Positions 8,496-18,200 of a stretch of 64,000 bases of DNA are shown here, piece after piece. A model generated the notes under the pieces. It saw only the letters and a list, made by a program, of their open reading frames with translations. It was not told the DNA's origin and searched no databases. How positions within the stretch are numbered: the stretch's first letter is position 1; each line of letters opens with the position of its first letter. The translations under genes were made by a program, and so were the position numbers. The DNA is from Novosphingobium acidiphilum DSM 19966 (lineage in GTDB: Bacteria > Pseudomonadota > Alphaproteobacteria > Sphingomonadales > Sphingomonadaceae), in contig NZ_AUBA01000005.1 in the NCBI RefSeq assembly GCF_000429005.1, positions 186,001-250,000 of the forward strand, written 5' to 3'.

Positions 8496-9695
8496 ATGGC
8501 CCAGACGATGAACACCGGCGCTTTGCACGATATCCGCGTGGTCGAACTCGGCCAATTGCTGGCAGGGCCGTTTTGCGGCCAGTTGCTGGGCGATATGGGC
8601 GCCGATGTGATCAAGGTGGAACCGCCCGTAACCGGCGACCCGTTGCGCGAATGGGGCCTGGGTGACGACAAAGTGCAATGGGAAGTGATCGCACGCAACA
8701 AGCGTTCGGTCAGCGCCAACTTGCGCGTGCCCGAAGGGCAGGCGCTGGTGCGCCGCCTGATCGCCGGCGCCGATGTGGTGATCGAGAATTTCAAGCCGGG
8801 CACGATGGAAAAGTGGGGCCTGGGCCCCGATGTGCTGCTGGCGCAGCAGCCCGGGCTGATTATCGCGCGCATGTCGGGCTATGGCCAGACCGGACCTTAT
8901 GCCTCGCGCGCCGGATTTGGCGGAATTGGCGAGGCGATGGGCGGCTGGCGGCATATCGTGGGCGAGCCCGACCGGCCGCCCAGCCGGATGGGCGTGTCGA
9001 TCGGCGATACGCTGACCGCGACGTATGGCTGCATGGGCGTGCTGGCCGCGTTGCATGCGCGCAGCCGCACCGGTCGGGGCCAGGTGATCGATGCTGCGCT
9101 GTACGAAAGCGTGCTGCAGGTGATGGAGGGGCTGGTGCCCGAATACGACCGGTCGGGCCTGATCCGCGAACGCTCGGGCTCGATCCTGAAAGGCATCGCG
9201 CCATCGAATGTCTATCGCTGCAAGGACGGCGATTTCATGATCGGGGCCAACAAGGATTCGCTGTGGCAACGGCTGGCGCAGGCAATGGGCCGACCCGAAC
9301 TTGGCCAGGATCCACGCTTTGCCACACATATTGCGCGCGGCGAAAACCAGACCGAGATCGACGCGCTGATCGACGCGTGGACGCAGACCCTGACCATCGA
9401 CGAAGTCGAAACGCTGATGACCCGGCATTCGATCCCGGCCGGGCGCGTCTATCGCGCGCCCGACATGATTGCCGATCCGCATTTTCAGGCGCGCGAGGCG
9501 CTGATCGACGTGCCGACCGAACGCTTTGGCCCGCTGAAAATGCAGGGCGTATTTCCGAAATTGTCTGCCACCCCGGGCAGCGTGCGGCGCCCTGCCCCAT
9601 CGATCGTCGGGCAGCACAATGCCGAAATCTATGGCGATCTGCTGGGCCTGTCGGGCGAAGAGCTTGCCGATCTGAGCGCACGCGGCGTGATCTGA
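8496..9695 (+). CDS. Class III CoA transferase (CaiB/BaiF family)
   Basis: 399 residues, usual length for the family. AAAGG at 8483-8487 is well spaced for the ATG at 8496. Motifs include VVELGQLLAGPFCGQLLGDMGADVIKVE cut across the N-terminus, ENFKPGTMEKWGL, and the catalytic Asp in MGVSIGDTLT (Asp171), which forms the acyl-aspartyl intermediate. The family moves CoA between carboxylic acids; the association with an HMG-CoA lyase gene points to a succinyl-CoA-dependent dicarboxylate CoA transferase such as the succinate-hydroxymethylglutarate type. Acceptor identity is inference from context, since the fold alone also covers carnitine, formyl and mesaconyl enzymes. Confidence 0.88.
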   Translation: MAQTMNTGALHDIRVVELGQLLAGPFCGQLLGDMGADVIKVEPPVTGDPLREWGLGDDKVQWEVIARNKRSVSANLRVPEGQALVRRLIAGADVVIENFKPGTMEKWGLGPDVLLAQQPGLIIARMSGYGQTGPYASRAGFGGIGEAMGGWRHIVGEPDRPPSRMGVSIGDTLTATYGCMGVLAALHARSRTGRGQVIDAALYESVLQVMEGLVPEYDRSGLIRERSGSILKGIAPSNVYRCKDGDFMIGANKDSLWQRLAQAMGRPELGQDPRFATHIARGENQTEIDALIDAWTQTLTIDEVETLMTRHSIPAGRVYRAPDMIADPHFQAREALIDVPTERFGPLKMQGVFPKLSATPGSVRRPAPSIVGQHNAEIYGDLLGLSGEELADLSARGVI

Positions 9696-9776
9696 CGCGT
9701 CTGCGTGGTCATACGGATCGTGCCGCACCAACATCGGTGATGTCCGTCGGCTAACCTTGCGCGATGGGGAGGCCCG

Positions 9777-10574
9777 ATGGGATATCTGCACCAAACGCTT
9801 GCCACTTTGCGCCGGGACCTTCGTGACTATGCGGCACCGCCGTGGACCGAAGATGCCGCCGATGCCTGGCTGGTGGCGATGCCCGACGACTTTTTCGTGC
9901 AGCGTCAGGCAATGATCGAGGCTTTGCGCATACGGCTGCTGCCGCTGCGCGATCGGTTTGCTGCCGGGGCGATTGAGCGCGCCCTGGACGCGATGGCCAC
10001 AGTCCCGCGCGAGGATTTCCTCTGCCCGGTGGTGGATGATCTGGCCTATTTGCCCGGGCCGGTTGATATCGGCCAGAATCAGATCATGTCGCACCCCGAA
10101 CTGGTGGCGGTGCTGGCGGCAGCTGCCGATCCGCGTGGCGGTTGCGTGCTCGATGTCGGCACCGGCTCGGGATATCAGGCGGCTGTGCTGTCCCGAATGG
10201 GTTCCAGCGTGACATCGATCGAGATTATCGTACCGCTTGCCCGGCTGGCGGCGTGGCGTTTGCAGCGCGGCGGGTTCGTAAATGTCTCGGTCGCGGCCGG
10301 TGATGCCGCGATGCACAATTTCGGCTGCGAAACGTTCGACGCGATTGTCGTCGCTGCCGGTGCCGCAGCGGTGCCTGCTGAGCTGTTAAGGGCGCTCCGG
10401 CCCGGAGGACGGTTGATCATGCCAGTTGGTCCAACCGGTGATCAGGAACACCTGGTATTGGTGCACAAACGGCGCGATGGCACGCTATCGCGCAGCCGGG
10501 TTCGGCCAGCCCGATTTGTGCCGTTGACCGGCGCGGGTGCGCGGACGGGCATCACCGACGCGCCACCCCGGTAA
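9777..10574 (+). CDS. Protein-L-isoaspartate O-methyltransferase-like protein
   Basis: 265 residues with a strong GGGGAGG ribosome site before the ATG. The C-terminal ~200 residues match the isoaspartyl methyltransferase fold: MATVPREDFL, the family loop DIGQNQIMSHPELVA, SAM-binding VLDVGTGSGYQAAVL, then an acidic position in TSIEIIVPLA and LRPGGRLIMPVG. The family methylates isoaspartyl residues in damaged proteins. About 60-70 extra N-terminal residues (TLRRDLRDYAAPPW...) precede the core and are not part of the minimal enzyme. The gene is convergent with the DUF3443 gene, three bases apart. A role in repair is known for the family; the extension is unexplained. Confidence 0.85.
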   Translation: MGYLHQTLATLRRDLRDYAAPPWTEDAADAWLVAMPDDFFVQRQAMIEALRIRLLPLRDRFAAGAIERALDAMATVPREDFLCPVVDDLAYLPGPVDIGQNQIMSHPELVAVLAAAADPRGGCVLDVGTGSGYQAAVLSRMGSSVTSIEIIVPLARLAAWRLQRGGFVNVSVAAGDAAMHNFGCETFDAIVVAAGAAAVPAELLRALRPGGRLIMPVGPTGDQEHLVLVHKRRDGTLSRSRVRPARFVPLTGAGARTGITDAPPR

Positions 10575-10577
10575 TGC

Positions 10578-11909
10578 CTAGAACGCAAAGTACGGCCCGT
10601 TGGCCGAACCCGCCCGGCGGCCGGCGATGGCGGTATAGATGGTGTGTCCGAAAAAGAACGGCAGACCGAAATCGAAGCTGTTGGTGATCGGCTGCGTAAA
10701 CGACTGGGTGTTGGGGTTGACGCCGATCCCGGGAACCGCGTTCGACGTGGCCGCAGGGGTGTTGTAGGCGTCGATCAGGGTAAACGCGGCATTGGCCGAA
10801 CCAACGCCGCCCGATCCGGTAACGGTGGGCGAAAGCGCCAGCGGCGACGGCGGGCAATAGAACCCGGTATAGCCGGTTTGGGTGCATTCCGGGATGCTGG
10901 CATCGACGAAATAGATGAAATTGCTGCCGCTGTCGAAAAAGCTGTTGCTTAGCGCGGTGCCATTATACGTGGCCGTGACAAACCCGCTGGAATCGACGGG
11001 CAGGACGGTGGCAGACCCCAATCCGTTGTTGGTCTGGGTGCCTATCCCGAAATAAATCGTGCCGCTGGTGCTGACCACCCCGGCATTGGGAATGCTGGGC
11101 AAAGACAGCATTGTGCCGTTGTTGTCGACCGCAAAGGCGGCCACCGGGTTGGGCAGTTGCTGGAACGGTGCAGACGTTGCCTCGGCGCGGGTCACCACAT
11201 TGGCGCAGCCGCTGGAGGGGCAATCGTAATAGATTGCGCCGCCCGATCCGCTGGTCCGCGTGCAGGCCGATCCGCAATCGATCGTGCCGAGGCCAACCCC
11301 GATGATGCCGTTGGCGGCAAGCGTCTTGACGGTGTTCATGTTCGTACCGCCGCTTGACGAACAGCTGTTGGGCACGGTGGCAAACCCGCCGGTGGTATCG
11401 CCGATGACCTGCAGCGGCATCGACGCCACGGTTTCACCGCCGATCGTAAAATCACCCAGACGCACCGATCCGAACACGTAATTGTCAACATATTCATAGC
11501 ATTCGCCGATGCCGTTGCCCGATGCATCGGTCTCCGGGGTCAGGCCCGACAACAGCGAGGCATTCAGCACCGAGGCCTCGAGCCGAAGCCCGACCGACCC
11601 GGTATCGAGCAGCACGTGGTCGATCGTCTGGCAATTGGTGGTCGATCCCGGCGCGCAGATCGTGACAGTGACATAGGGCACGTTGGTGGCGGTATAGGCA
11701 TCGGCGCCGACATTGAGCGCGGCTGGCCCGGCATCGACGGTGACGGTGGTAAAATTGGTCAAGGCCGGCGGCGGTGTCCCGCCCGACGAACTTGATGACG
11801 ACGATCCACCCGAAGAGGCGCCGCCGCCGCTTCCGCCGCAGGCGGCAAGCAGCAACAGGCCCACAATTGCCGCGATCTGCCGCATAGTCCCAACCCCGCC
11901 GCCAACCAT
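10578..11909 (-). CDS. DUF3443 family lipoprotein with two aspartic-protease-like motifs
   Basis: 443 residues from ATG 11909, which follows AAAGGA by about seven bases; GTG 11924, ATG 11912 and ATG 11885 are alternatives. A signal peptide ends in the lipobox LLAAC (Cys24), followed by a Gly/Ser-rich tether. The family is annotated only as DUF3443. I see two separated Asp motifs, VLLDTGSVGLRL (Asp102) and SFFDSGSNFIYF (Asp326), a GIIGVGLG segment between them, and a C-terminal FFFGHTIYTAIAGRRAGSA block. This order resembles pepsin-type proteases (DTGS, GILGL, DSGT, then the ILGDVF strand). The idea that it is an envelope-anchored aspartic protease is my inference. It follows the DUF2844 gene, with 11 bases between them. 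Confidence 0.8.
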   Translation of the reverse strand: MVGGGVGTMRQIAAIVGLLLLAACGGSGGGASSGGSSSSSSSGGTPPPALTNFTTVTVDAGPAALNVGADAYTATNVPYVTVTICAPGSTTNCQTIDHVLLDTGSVGLRLEASVLNASLLSGLTPETDASGNGIGECYEYVDNYVFGSVRLGDFTIGGETVASMPLQVIGDTTGGFATVPNSCSSSGGTNMNTVKTLAANGIIGVGLGTIDCGSACTRTSGSGGAIYYDCPSSGCANVVTRAEATSAPFQQLPNPVAAFAVDNNGTMLSLPSIPNAGVVSTSGTIYFGIGTQTNNGLGSATVLPVDSSGFVTATYNGTALSNSFFDSGSNFIYFVDASIPECTQTGYTGFYCPPSPLALSPTVTGSGGVGSANAAFTLIDAYNTPAATSNAVPGIGVNPNTQSFTQPITNSFDFGLPFFFGHTIYTAIAGRRAGSANGPYFAF

Positions 11910-11920
11910 CATCGATCCTT

Positions 11921-12379
11921 TCACAGCGCCTGCGGGTCAAATCCGGCCGGCACGCTTTGCGGCAGCCAGGCAAAGCCCCAAAACGCCCCGGAGCGCCCGC
12001 CTGTGACAATCTTGAGGTTGGACCGGTTGACCATCGGCGCACGGCGCATGCCGCGGCGCGTCGCAATCGGATTGTCAGCCTGCAACGCGCTGAAGTGTGG
12101 CCCCAGCAAGGCCTGAAGATCGGGCTTGCCCGGCCCGGTCCAGCGGATCGCATAGACGATCCCGGCCGCGTTGGTATATTCGCGCACCTCGCCCCCGTTG
12201 GCGAGCGTCAGGGTGTGCCGGGCGCCCAGTGCGGAGGGTGCCACCGCGTGCAGACGCACCTGCATGCGGGCCGGATCGCCGCCAACCGTATCGACACTGC
12301 CGCCAAGCCCGGCCATCGCGGCCTGGGGCATCAGCAGGGCTGACACCGCCACACACAGACACGCAATCATCCGGGCCAT
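11921..12379 (-). CDS. DUF2844 family secreted protein
   Basis: 152 residues with an N-terminal signal peptide (MARMIACLCVAVSALLM..AAMA). The mature part starts GLGGSVDTVGGDPARM and carries ANGGEVREYTNAAGIVYAIRW, which fits the DUF2844 family. Function is unknown. DUF2844 and DUF3443 genes are commonly adjacent in proteobacteria, as here, so the two products probably act together in the envelope; a substrate, chaperone or inhibitor role is equally possible. It lies first in this two-gene operon, about 110 bases from the chrA stop, which is on the same strand upstream's far side; no promoter is clear. Confidence 0.8.
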   Translation of the reverse strand: MARMIACLCVAVSALLMPQAAMAGLGGSVDTVGGDPARMQVRLHAVAPSALGARHTLTLANGGEVREYTNAAGIVYAIRWTGPGKPDLQALLGPHFSALQADNPIATRRGMRRAPMVNRSNLKIVTGGRSGAFWGFAWLPQSVPAGFDPQAL

Positions 12380-12489
12380 GCGCCCCCCCTTGCCGCTTCG
12401 AACCGATGCAATCTGCGCAAGGCATTAACCCCCGTCAACCATTTGCACCAACGACCGCTTTGAATCAGTGGATATTTGCGATCGGATGA

Positions 12490-13710
12490 TCAGCCCCACA
12501 CCGCGCCCCCCAGCACCGTCATGGCAACCACCGCGACAGGCGGAACACGCCAGCGCACCAGCAGCACCAGCCCGACCGCCGCGATCACCGCGTCAATCGG
12601 GCGCAACAGCGCGGTGCGCGCGACAGGCGTGCACCAGACCGCGGCCAGAACGCCGACCACGGCGGCGTTGATCCCGGCCAACGCGCCGCGCGCACGGGCG
12701 TGATGCCCCAGCCATTGCCATACCGGCAACGCGGCCATGATGATCAACAGCCCGGGCGCAAACATCGCACCCAGCGCCACCGCCGACCACAGCACGGCAA
12801 CCGGCCAGCCGGCGCCGGCCGGGGCGCACACTGCCCCCAGCCAGGCGGCCAGCGTGAACAACGGGCCTGGCATGGCCTGCACGGCGCCATATCCGGCCAG
12901 AAAGGTCTGGTCGTCGACCCAGTGCCCGGGCACCAGAGCATCGCGCAGCAAGGGCACGACGACATGCCCGCCCCCGAACACCAGCGCGCCCGAACGATAA
13001 AACAGCGCAGCCAGCCCCGCGATGCCGTGAATCCCGACGGTGTCGGTCGCCAGGGCCAGGCCCAGCAAACCGACAAACAGCGCCAATGCCGCCACGCCAA
13101 GGCGGCGTGAAACGGTGGCTTCACCCACGACCGCAGGCACCCCGCCCCGCAGCCACGCCGCACCGGCCAGCCCGCCCAGCAGCACGGCCATCAATGTCAC
13201 CCAGGGGCCCGTCAAAGCCAGCACCAGCGCCATGGCCAGCAGCGCAATCAGCGCGCGCGGCCAATCGGGGCACAGGCTGCGGCCCATCGTGTAAATCGCC
13301 TGCGCCAGCACCGCCACCGCCACCAGCTTGAAGCCGTGCACCAGGCCGTCGCGGATCGCACCTTGCCCGCCAAACCGCGCCAGTCCGATGGCAAGCAGGG
13401 TCATCAGCAGCGCCGAGGGCAAGGTAAACCCTGCCCATGCCGCGATCGCACCGCGCCATCCACCCCGCCGCCAGCCAATCATAAAACCCAGCTGGCTTGA
13501 CGCGGGCCCCGGCACCATCTGGCACAGCGCCACCATCGCGGCAAAATCGTCGCGGCCAAGCCACTGCCGCTGTTCAACATAGCACCGTTCGAAATAACCG
13601 ATATGCGCAGCCGGCCCCCCGAACGACGTCACGCCCAGCCGCAGCGCCACACCAAAGCATTCCCGTGCGTGCCCGGATGTCGTTGCGTGCGCATCGTCCA
13701 ATGTGGTCAT
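12490..13710 (-). CDS. chrA: Chromate transporter, long-chain two-domain type
   Basis: 406 residues from the ATG at 13710 (AAGGG about eight bases upstream); the open frame extends to 13836 but that part overlaps the intergenic spacer and looks non-coding. Two homologous CHR halves are visible: RLGVTSFGGPAAHIGYFE with QMVPGPASSQLGFMIG in the first, and a second copy around RSGALVFGGGHVVVPLL with GYGAVQAMPGPLFTLA. The protein is an inner-membrane transporter with about ten hydrophobic spans. Family members export chromate and give chromate resistance, probably driven by proton motive force; sulfate-linked functions exist. No ChrB regulator is nearby. Confidence 0.9.
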   Translation of the reverse strand: MTTLDDAHATTSGHARECFGVALRLGVTSFGGPAAHIGYFERCYVEQRQWLGRDDFAAMVALCQMVPGPASSQLGFMIGWRRGGWRGAIAAWAGFTLPSALLMTLLAIGLARFGGQGAIRDGLVHGFKLVAVAVLAQAIYTMGRSLCPDWPRALIALLAMALVLALTGPWVTLMAVLLGGLAGAAWLRGGVPAVVGEATVSRRLGVAALALFVGLLGLALATDTVGIHGIAGLAALFYRSGALVFGGGHVVVPLLRDALVPGHWVDDQTFLAGYGAVQAMPGPLFTLAAWLGAVCAPAGAGWPVAVLWSAVALGAMFAPGLLIIMAALPVWQWLGHHARARGALAGINAAVVGVLAAVWCTPVARTALLRPIDAVIAAVGLVLLVRWRVPPVAVVAMTVLGGAVWG

Positions 13711-13774
13711 GGCGCTGCCCTTGCCCGATCGCAACCCATGCACGGACCCGGCCATTCCGGCCAGAGCGCGCCGA

Positions 13775-15229
13775 TCAAGGCTTTGGCGGGGTTGCCGACG
13801 GATGCAGGTCGACCGCCCCGGTCCATTGTCCACCAATCGCCTCGATCAGCGATACTGCCGCGTTCTGCTGGTTGACCGTGTTCAGGATCAGCGTGGTCCG
13901 TGCGTTGTAGGCGGTGGCCTGTGCTGCGGTGACGGTGGTGAAATCGACCGTGCCGGCCTGGTATTCGTTGCGCGTGACCTGTTCGGCACGGTCTGCCGAT
14001 TGCGACGCAATGCGGTAATGTTCGTATTCGGCACGAAACGCATCGACCCCGGCCAGGTCGGATTCAACCTCCTGGAATGCACCCAGCACGGTCTGGCGAT
14101 AGGTGGCGACAGCCGCGTCATACGCGGCACGCGCACCCGCCACTTTGGCCGATCGCGCGCCCCAATCGAGCAATGTTTCGGCCGCACTGGCACCAAGCGA
14201 CCATACCGATGTTGCAGCACCAAACAGGCTGGACAGGCTGCCCGCGTTCGATCCCAATTGCGCCGACAGCGACAATGACGGAAAAAACGCCGCGCGCTGT
14301 ACCCCGATATTGGCATTGGCCGCAGCGACCAGCCGTTCGGCATTGGCAATATCGGGACGACGTTCGAGCACCGCCGATGGGACCACCCCGGGCACCTCGG
14401 GCACGACCGGGTGCCAATCGCTGCGGGCGATCGCAAATGTGCTGGGATTTTGGCCCACCAGCACGGCGATCGCGGTTTCGTTGGCGATACGCTGGCGATC
14501 GAGATCGCGACGGCTGGCTTCGGCGTTCGACAACGTCGCCTGCGCGGTATCGACATCGGCCGAAGTGGCCGTCCCGGCGGCAAACTTGTTGCGCGTGATG
14601 ACCAGGGCGCGGCGATAGCCGGCGATCGTGGTGTCCAGCATCTGCGCCTGCGCATCGAGACCGCGCAAGGTGAAATAGCTCGTGGCCAAAGTGCCCTGCG
14701 CCGACAGCGTGGCGTTGGCCAGTTCTGCCGCGGACGCCTCTGCAGCGGCGCGCGCACCCCGCGTGGTGTTGGTCAACGCGCCCCACAGGTCAGGCGCCCA
14801 GCTGGCGGTGCCAGCCGCGCTGAACGTGCTGCCGGTGGTCGAAGTGGCGGCCCCGCCGATCTGCGATTGCGTGCGGCCCGAAACCGTGCCCTGGCGGGTG
14901 ACCCCTGCAGTAACCCCGACCGTGGGCAACAGCGCTGCCTTGTCCACCCGCACTGTCGCCAGCGCCTGGGCATAGGATGCGCGATAATACGCCAGGTTCT
15001 GGTTGGTGATCAAAACGCGCGCTTCCAGCGCATTCAGCGTGTCATCGCCAAACAGACGCCACCATTCGCCTTTGGCCACAGCATCCGACGGGGTTGCGGC
15101 AACCCAGCCCGGATCGGCCCTGAACGCGGATGTGGGCACGACACTGGTCGGCACATGATAGGCAGGCGCCATCGAACAGCCAGCCAGCAGCGTCGAAACA
15201 GCGATCAGAGGCAGCAAACGATGGGTCAT
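13775..15229 (-). CDS. NodT/OprM-family outer-membrane efflux lipoprotein
   Basis: 484 residues from the ATG at 15229. The signal peptide ends in LLAGC (Cys18), so the mature protein is a lipoprotein. The two repeated OEP domains show the family pattern ALEARVLITNQNLAYYRASYAQAL and an EVESDLAGVDAF segment near the end. It forms the trimeric outer-membrane channel of a tripartite RND pump. It is the last gene of the operon adaptor-permease-permease-channel, 25 bases after the upstream permease stop. Substrate range cannot be derived from the channel. Confidence 0.93.
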   Translation of the reverse strand: MTHRLLPLIAVSTLLAGCSMAPAYHVPTSVVPTSAFRADPGWVAATPSDAVAKGEWWRLFGDDTLNALEARVLITNQNLAYYRASYAQALATVRVDKAALLPTVGVTAGVTRQGTVSGRTQSQIGGAATSTTGSTFSAAGTASWAPDLWGALTNTTRGARAAAEASAAELANATLSAQGTLATSYFTLRGLDAQAQMLDTTIAGYRRALVITRNKFAAGTATSADVDTAQATLSNAEASRRDLDRQRIANETAIAVLVGQNPSTFAIARSDWHPVVPEVPGVVPSAVLERRPDIANAERLVAAANANIGVQRAAFFPSLSLSAQLGSNAGSLSSLFGAATSVWSLGASAAETLLDWGARSAKVAGARAAYDAAVATYRQTVLGAFQEVESDLAGVDAFRAEYEHYRIASQSADRAEQVTRNEYQAGTVDFTTVTAAQATAYNARTTLILNTVNQQNAAVSLIEAIGGQWTGAVDLHPSATPPKP

Positions 15230-15254
15230 GGAATTCAGCCTATCCACAATTGGG

Positions 15255-18200
15255 TCAGGAGCTTGCGGTTGCCGGTTCTGCGCCATCTTCGGAATGTCGC
15301 ACCAGCAGATGTTCATAAGGCGATCGGCGCCGCCACCGGTCCAGCGCCAGATAGACGACCGGAGTGGTCAGCAGCGTCAGCAACTGGCTGACCATCAGCC
15401 CGCCGACAATCGCGATGCCCAGCGGCCGGCGCAGTTCGGCCCCGTCGCCAAATCCGATCGCCAGCGGCAGGGCACCCAGGGCCGCCGCCAGCGTGGTCAT
15501 CAGGATCGGGCGAAACCGCAGCAAACACGCCTCGCGGATCGCTTCGAGCGGCGCGGTGCCGAACTGGCGTTCGCTTTCGATGGCAAAGTCGATGATCAGG
15601 ATCGCGTTCTTCTTGACGATGCCGATCAGCAGGATGATGCCGATCAGCGCAATGATATCGAATTCCCCGCCGGTTACGATCAGGGCAAAGATCGCGCCAA
15701 GCCCCGCCGACGGCAGCGTCGACAGCACGGTCAACGGGTGGATCGCACTTTCATACAGAATGCCCAGCACGATATAGATCGCCAGGATCGCCGCCACGAT
15801 CAGCCACGGGATCGTCGCCGTCGATTGCTGAAACACTTTGGCCGTGCCGCCGAAATCGCCGTGCACCGTGGCCGGCAGGCGCAACTGGCGCTGGGCATCC
15901 GCGATCACCTGACTGGCCTGCCCCAGCGAAACCGATGCGGGCAGATTGAAAGAGATCGTGGCCGATGGTTCGCCATTGGAATGGCTGACCGCCGCATTGG
16001 TCGATGCCGAAGACCAGCTGGCAATGGTCGACAGCGGCACCAGCGTCGACGGTGTCGTGCTGATCGCACTGCCGAGCGCCTGGTTCGACCCGAGCGAGGC
16101 ATTGGACGAGGCGGCCTGCTTGGCCAGCGCAATGTTGCCTGCCGTGGGCAGGTACAGGCTTTTCAGCGCCTCGGGATTGCCGTTGAACGACGGATCGACT
16201 TCCATCACCACGTGGTACTGGTTCAGGCCCTTGTAGATGTTCGAAACCTGGCGCTGGCCGAACGCATCATACAACGTGTTGTCGATATTGACCATCGAGA
16301 TGCCAAGATCGGCCGCGCGGTCGCGATTGACCGTTACATAGCTCGCTGCGCCTGCATCCTGCTGATCGATGTCGACATCGGTGATCATGCCCGGCTGCGA
16401 TTTCAGGATCCTGACCAGGCCATTGCCGGCGTCCGCCAGCTGATCCGGCGTTTCGGCATAGAGCACATACTGGTACATGCTGGTGGTCTGGCGCCCGCCG
16501 ACCTGCAGATCCTGCACCGGATTGAGAAACAGGCTGACCCCGCGGATCCGCGCCAGCTTTGGCCTTAACCGCTGGATCACGTCGGTCACCGCATCACGCT
16601 GGCCGCGCGGTTTCAGATTGACGAACATGAACCCCGACCCGGCGCGCCCGCCGCCTGCAAAGGCCACCACCGTGGCCACGGCCGGGTCCTTGCCCACGAT
16701 CTGCGCGATCCGGGTCAGTTTGTCCGACTGGCTGCGGAATGACATCGACTGGTCGATACGCAGACCGCCGGCCATGCTGCCGGTATCCTGCTGCGGCAGA
16801 AAGCCCTTTGGCGCGATCACCAGACAATATGCATTGAGCACCACCGCGCCCGCCAGCAGCAACAGCACCGGCCCGCGATGGTTCAGCGCCCAGTTCAGCT
16901 GACGCGCATAGCTGCGCTGCAACCAGTCGAACAGGCGGCGCGACCGGTCGAACAGGGCACGGCTGAAGCGGTCGAGATGGGTTTGGCGCTCGCGATCGTT
17001 TTCCAGCAGTTTCGCGGCCAGCATCGGTGTCACCGTCAACGATGCGATCAGGCTGATCATCACCGCGGCAGTCATGGTCAACGCAAATTCGCGCAGCAGG
17101 CGCCCCAGAATGCCACCCATGAACACCAGCGGGATGAACACCGCGACGAGGCTGATCGAAATCGACAGCACGGTGAACCCGACCTCGCGCGCGCCGCGCA
17201 GCGCAGCCGCAAACGGCTTCATGCCGTCTTCGACATGGCGGGCAATATTTTCCACCACCACGATCGCATCGTCGACCACGAAACCGGTCGCCACGGTCAG
17301 CGCCATCAGCGACAGATTGTCGAGCAGGAACCCGGCCATGTACATCACGCTCAGCGTGCCCAGCAGCGACACGATCACCGCGGCCGCCGGGATCAGCGTG
17401 GCGCGCCAGCTTTGCAGAAACAGGCTGACCACCAGCACCACCAGCAACGTCGAAACCAGCAGCGAAACTTCGACTTCGACCAGCGACGCGCGAATGGTGA
17501 TGGTGCGATCGGTGGCGAGCGACAGCTTGATATCGTCGGGCAACAGCGCCTGAAGCCCGGGTATCTGGGCCTTGATCGCATCCACCGTCTGCACGATATT
17601 GGCATCGGGCTGGCGCGTCACGATGATCGGCACCGCGCGTTTGCCGTTGAACAGCCCCATCGTGCGCACATCTTCGGGCGCATCGATCACCCGCCCGATG
17701 TCCATCAGGCGCACCGGCGCACCGTTGCGCCAGGCGATGATCGCAGGGGCAAAGTCGGCCGCCTTGAGCGAGGGATCGTTGCTGTAGACCTGCCAGGCCA
17801 GGCCGCCATGGTCTTTGCCGCCGGTGCTTTGGGTGATCTGTTCGATCACCCCGCGCGGGCGGTCGGTGCTGGCCGATTGCAGCGCCGTGCGCACATCTTC
17901 CAGCGCGATGCCGTCGCGCGCGAGCAGGGTCGGGTTGATTTCGATACGCACCGACGGCAGCGCCGCGCCGCCAAGTTCGACATTGCCGACACCGTTCACC
18001 TGCAGCAATTTCTGCTGCACGATATTCGACACCGCGTCGTAGATCTGGTCGGGGCTGCGCGACCGGCTGGTCAGCGCCAGGATCATGATCGGCGCTTCGG
18101 CCGGGTTGATCTTGCGATAGGTCGGCTGCGATTTGAGCGTGCTGGGCAGATCGACGCGCGCCGCGGCAATGGCCGCCTGCACATCGCGCGCGGCGCCGTC

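Noticed and set aside
8004..10316. A 770-codon minus-strand frame across the HMG-CoA lyase, CoA transferase and methyltransferase genes
   Set aside because: It runs antisense to three clear genes and has no conserved motif.
12513..13836. Long overlapping reading frames on the opposite strand of chrA and of the RND genes (several hundred codons)
   Set aside because: In GC-rich DNA the antisense frames stay open; their translations are rich in Arg, His, Gly and lack any family motif, while the strand chosen encodes full conserved proteins.
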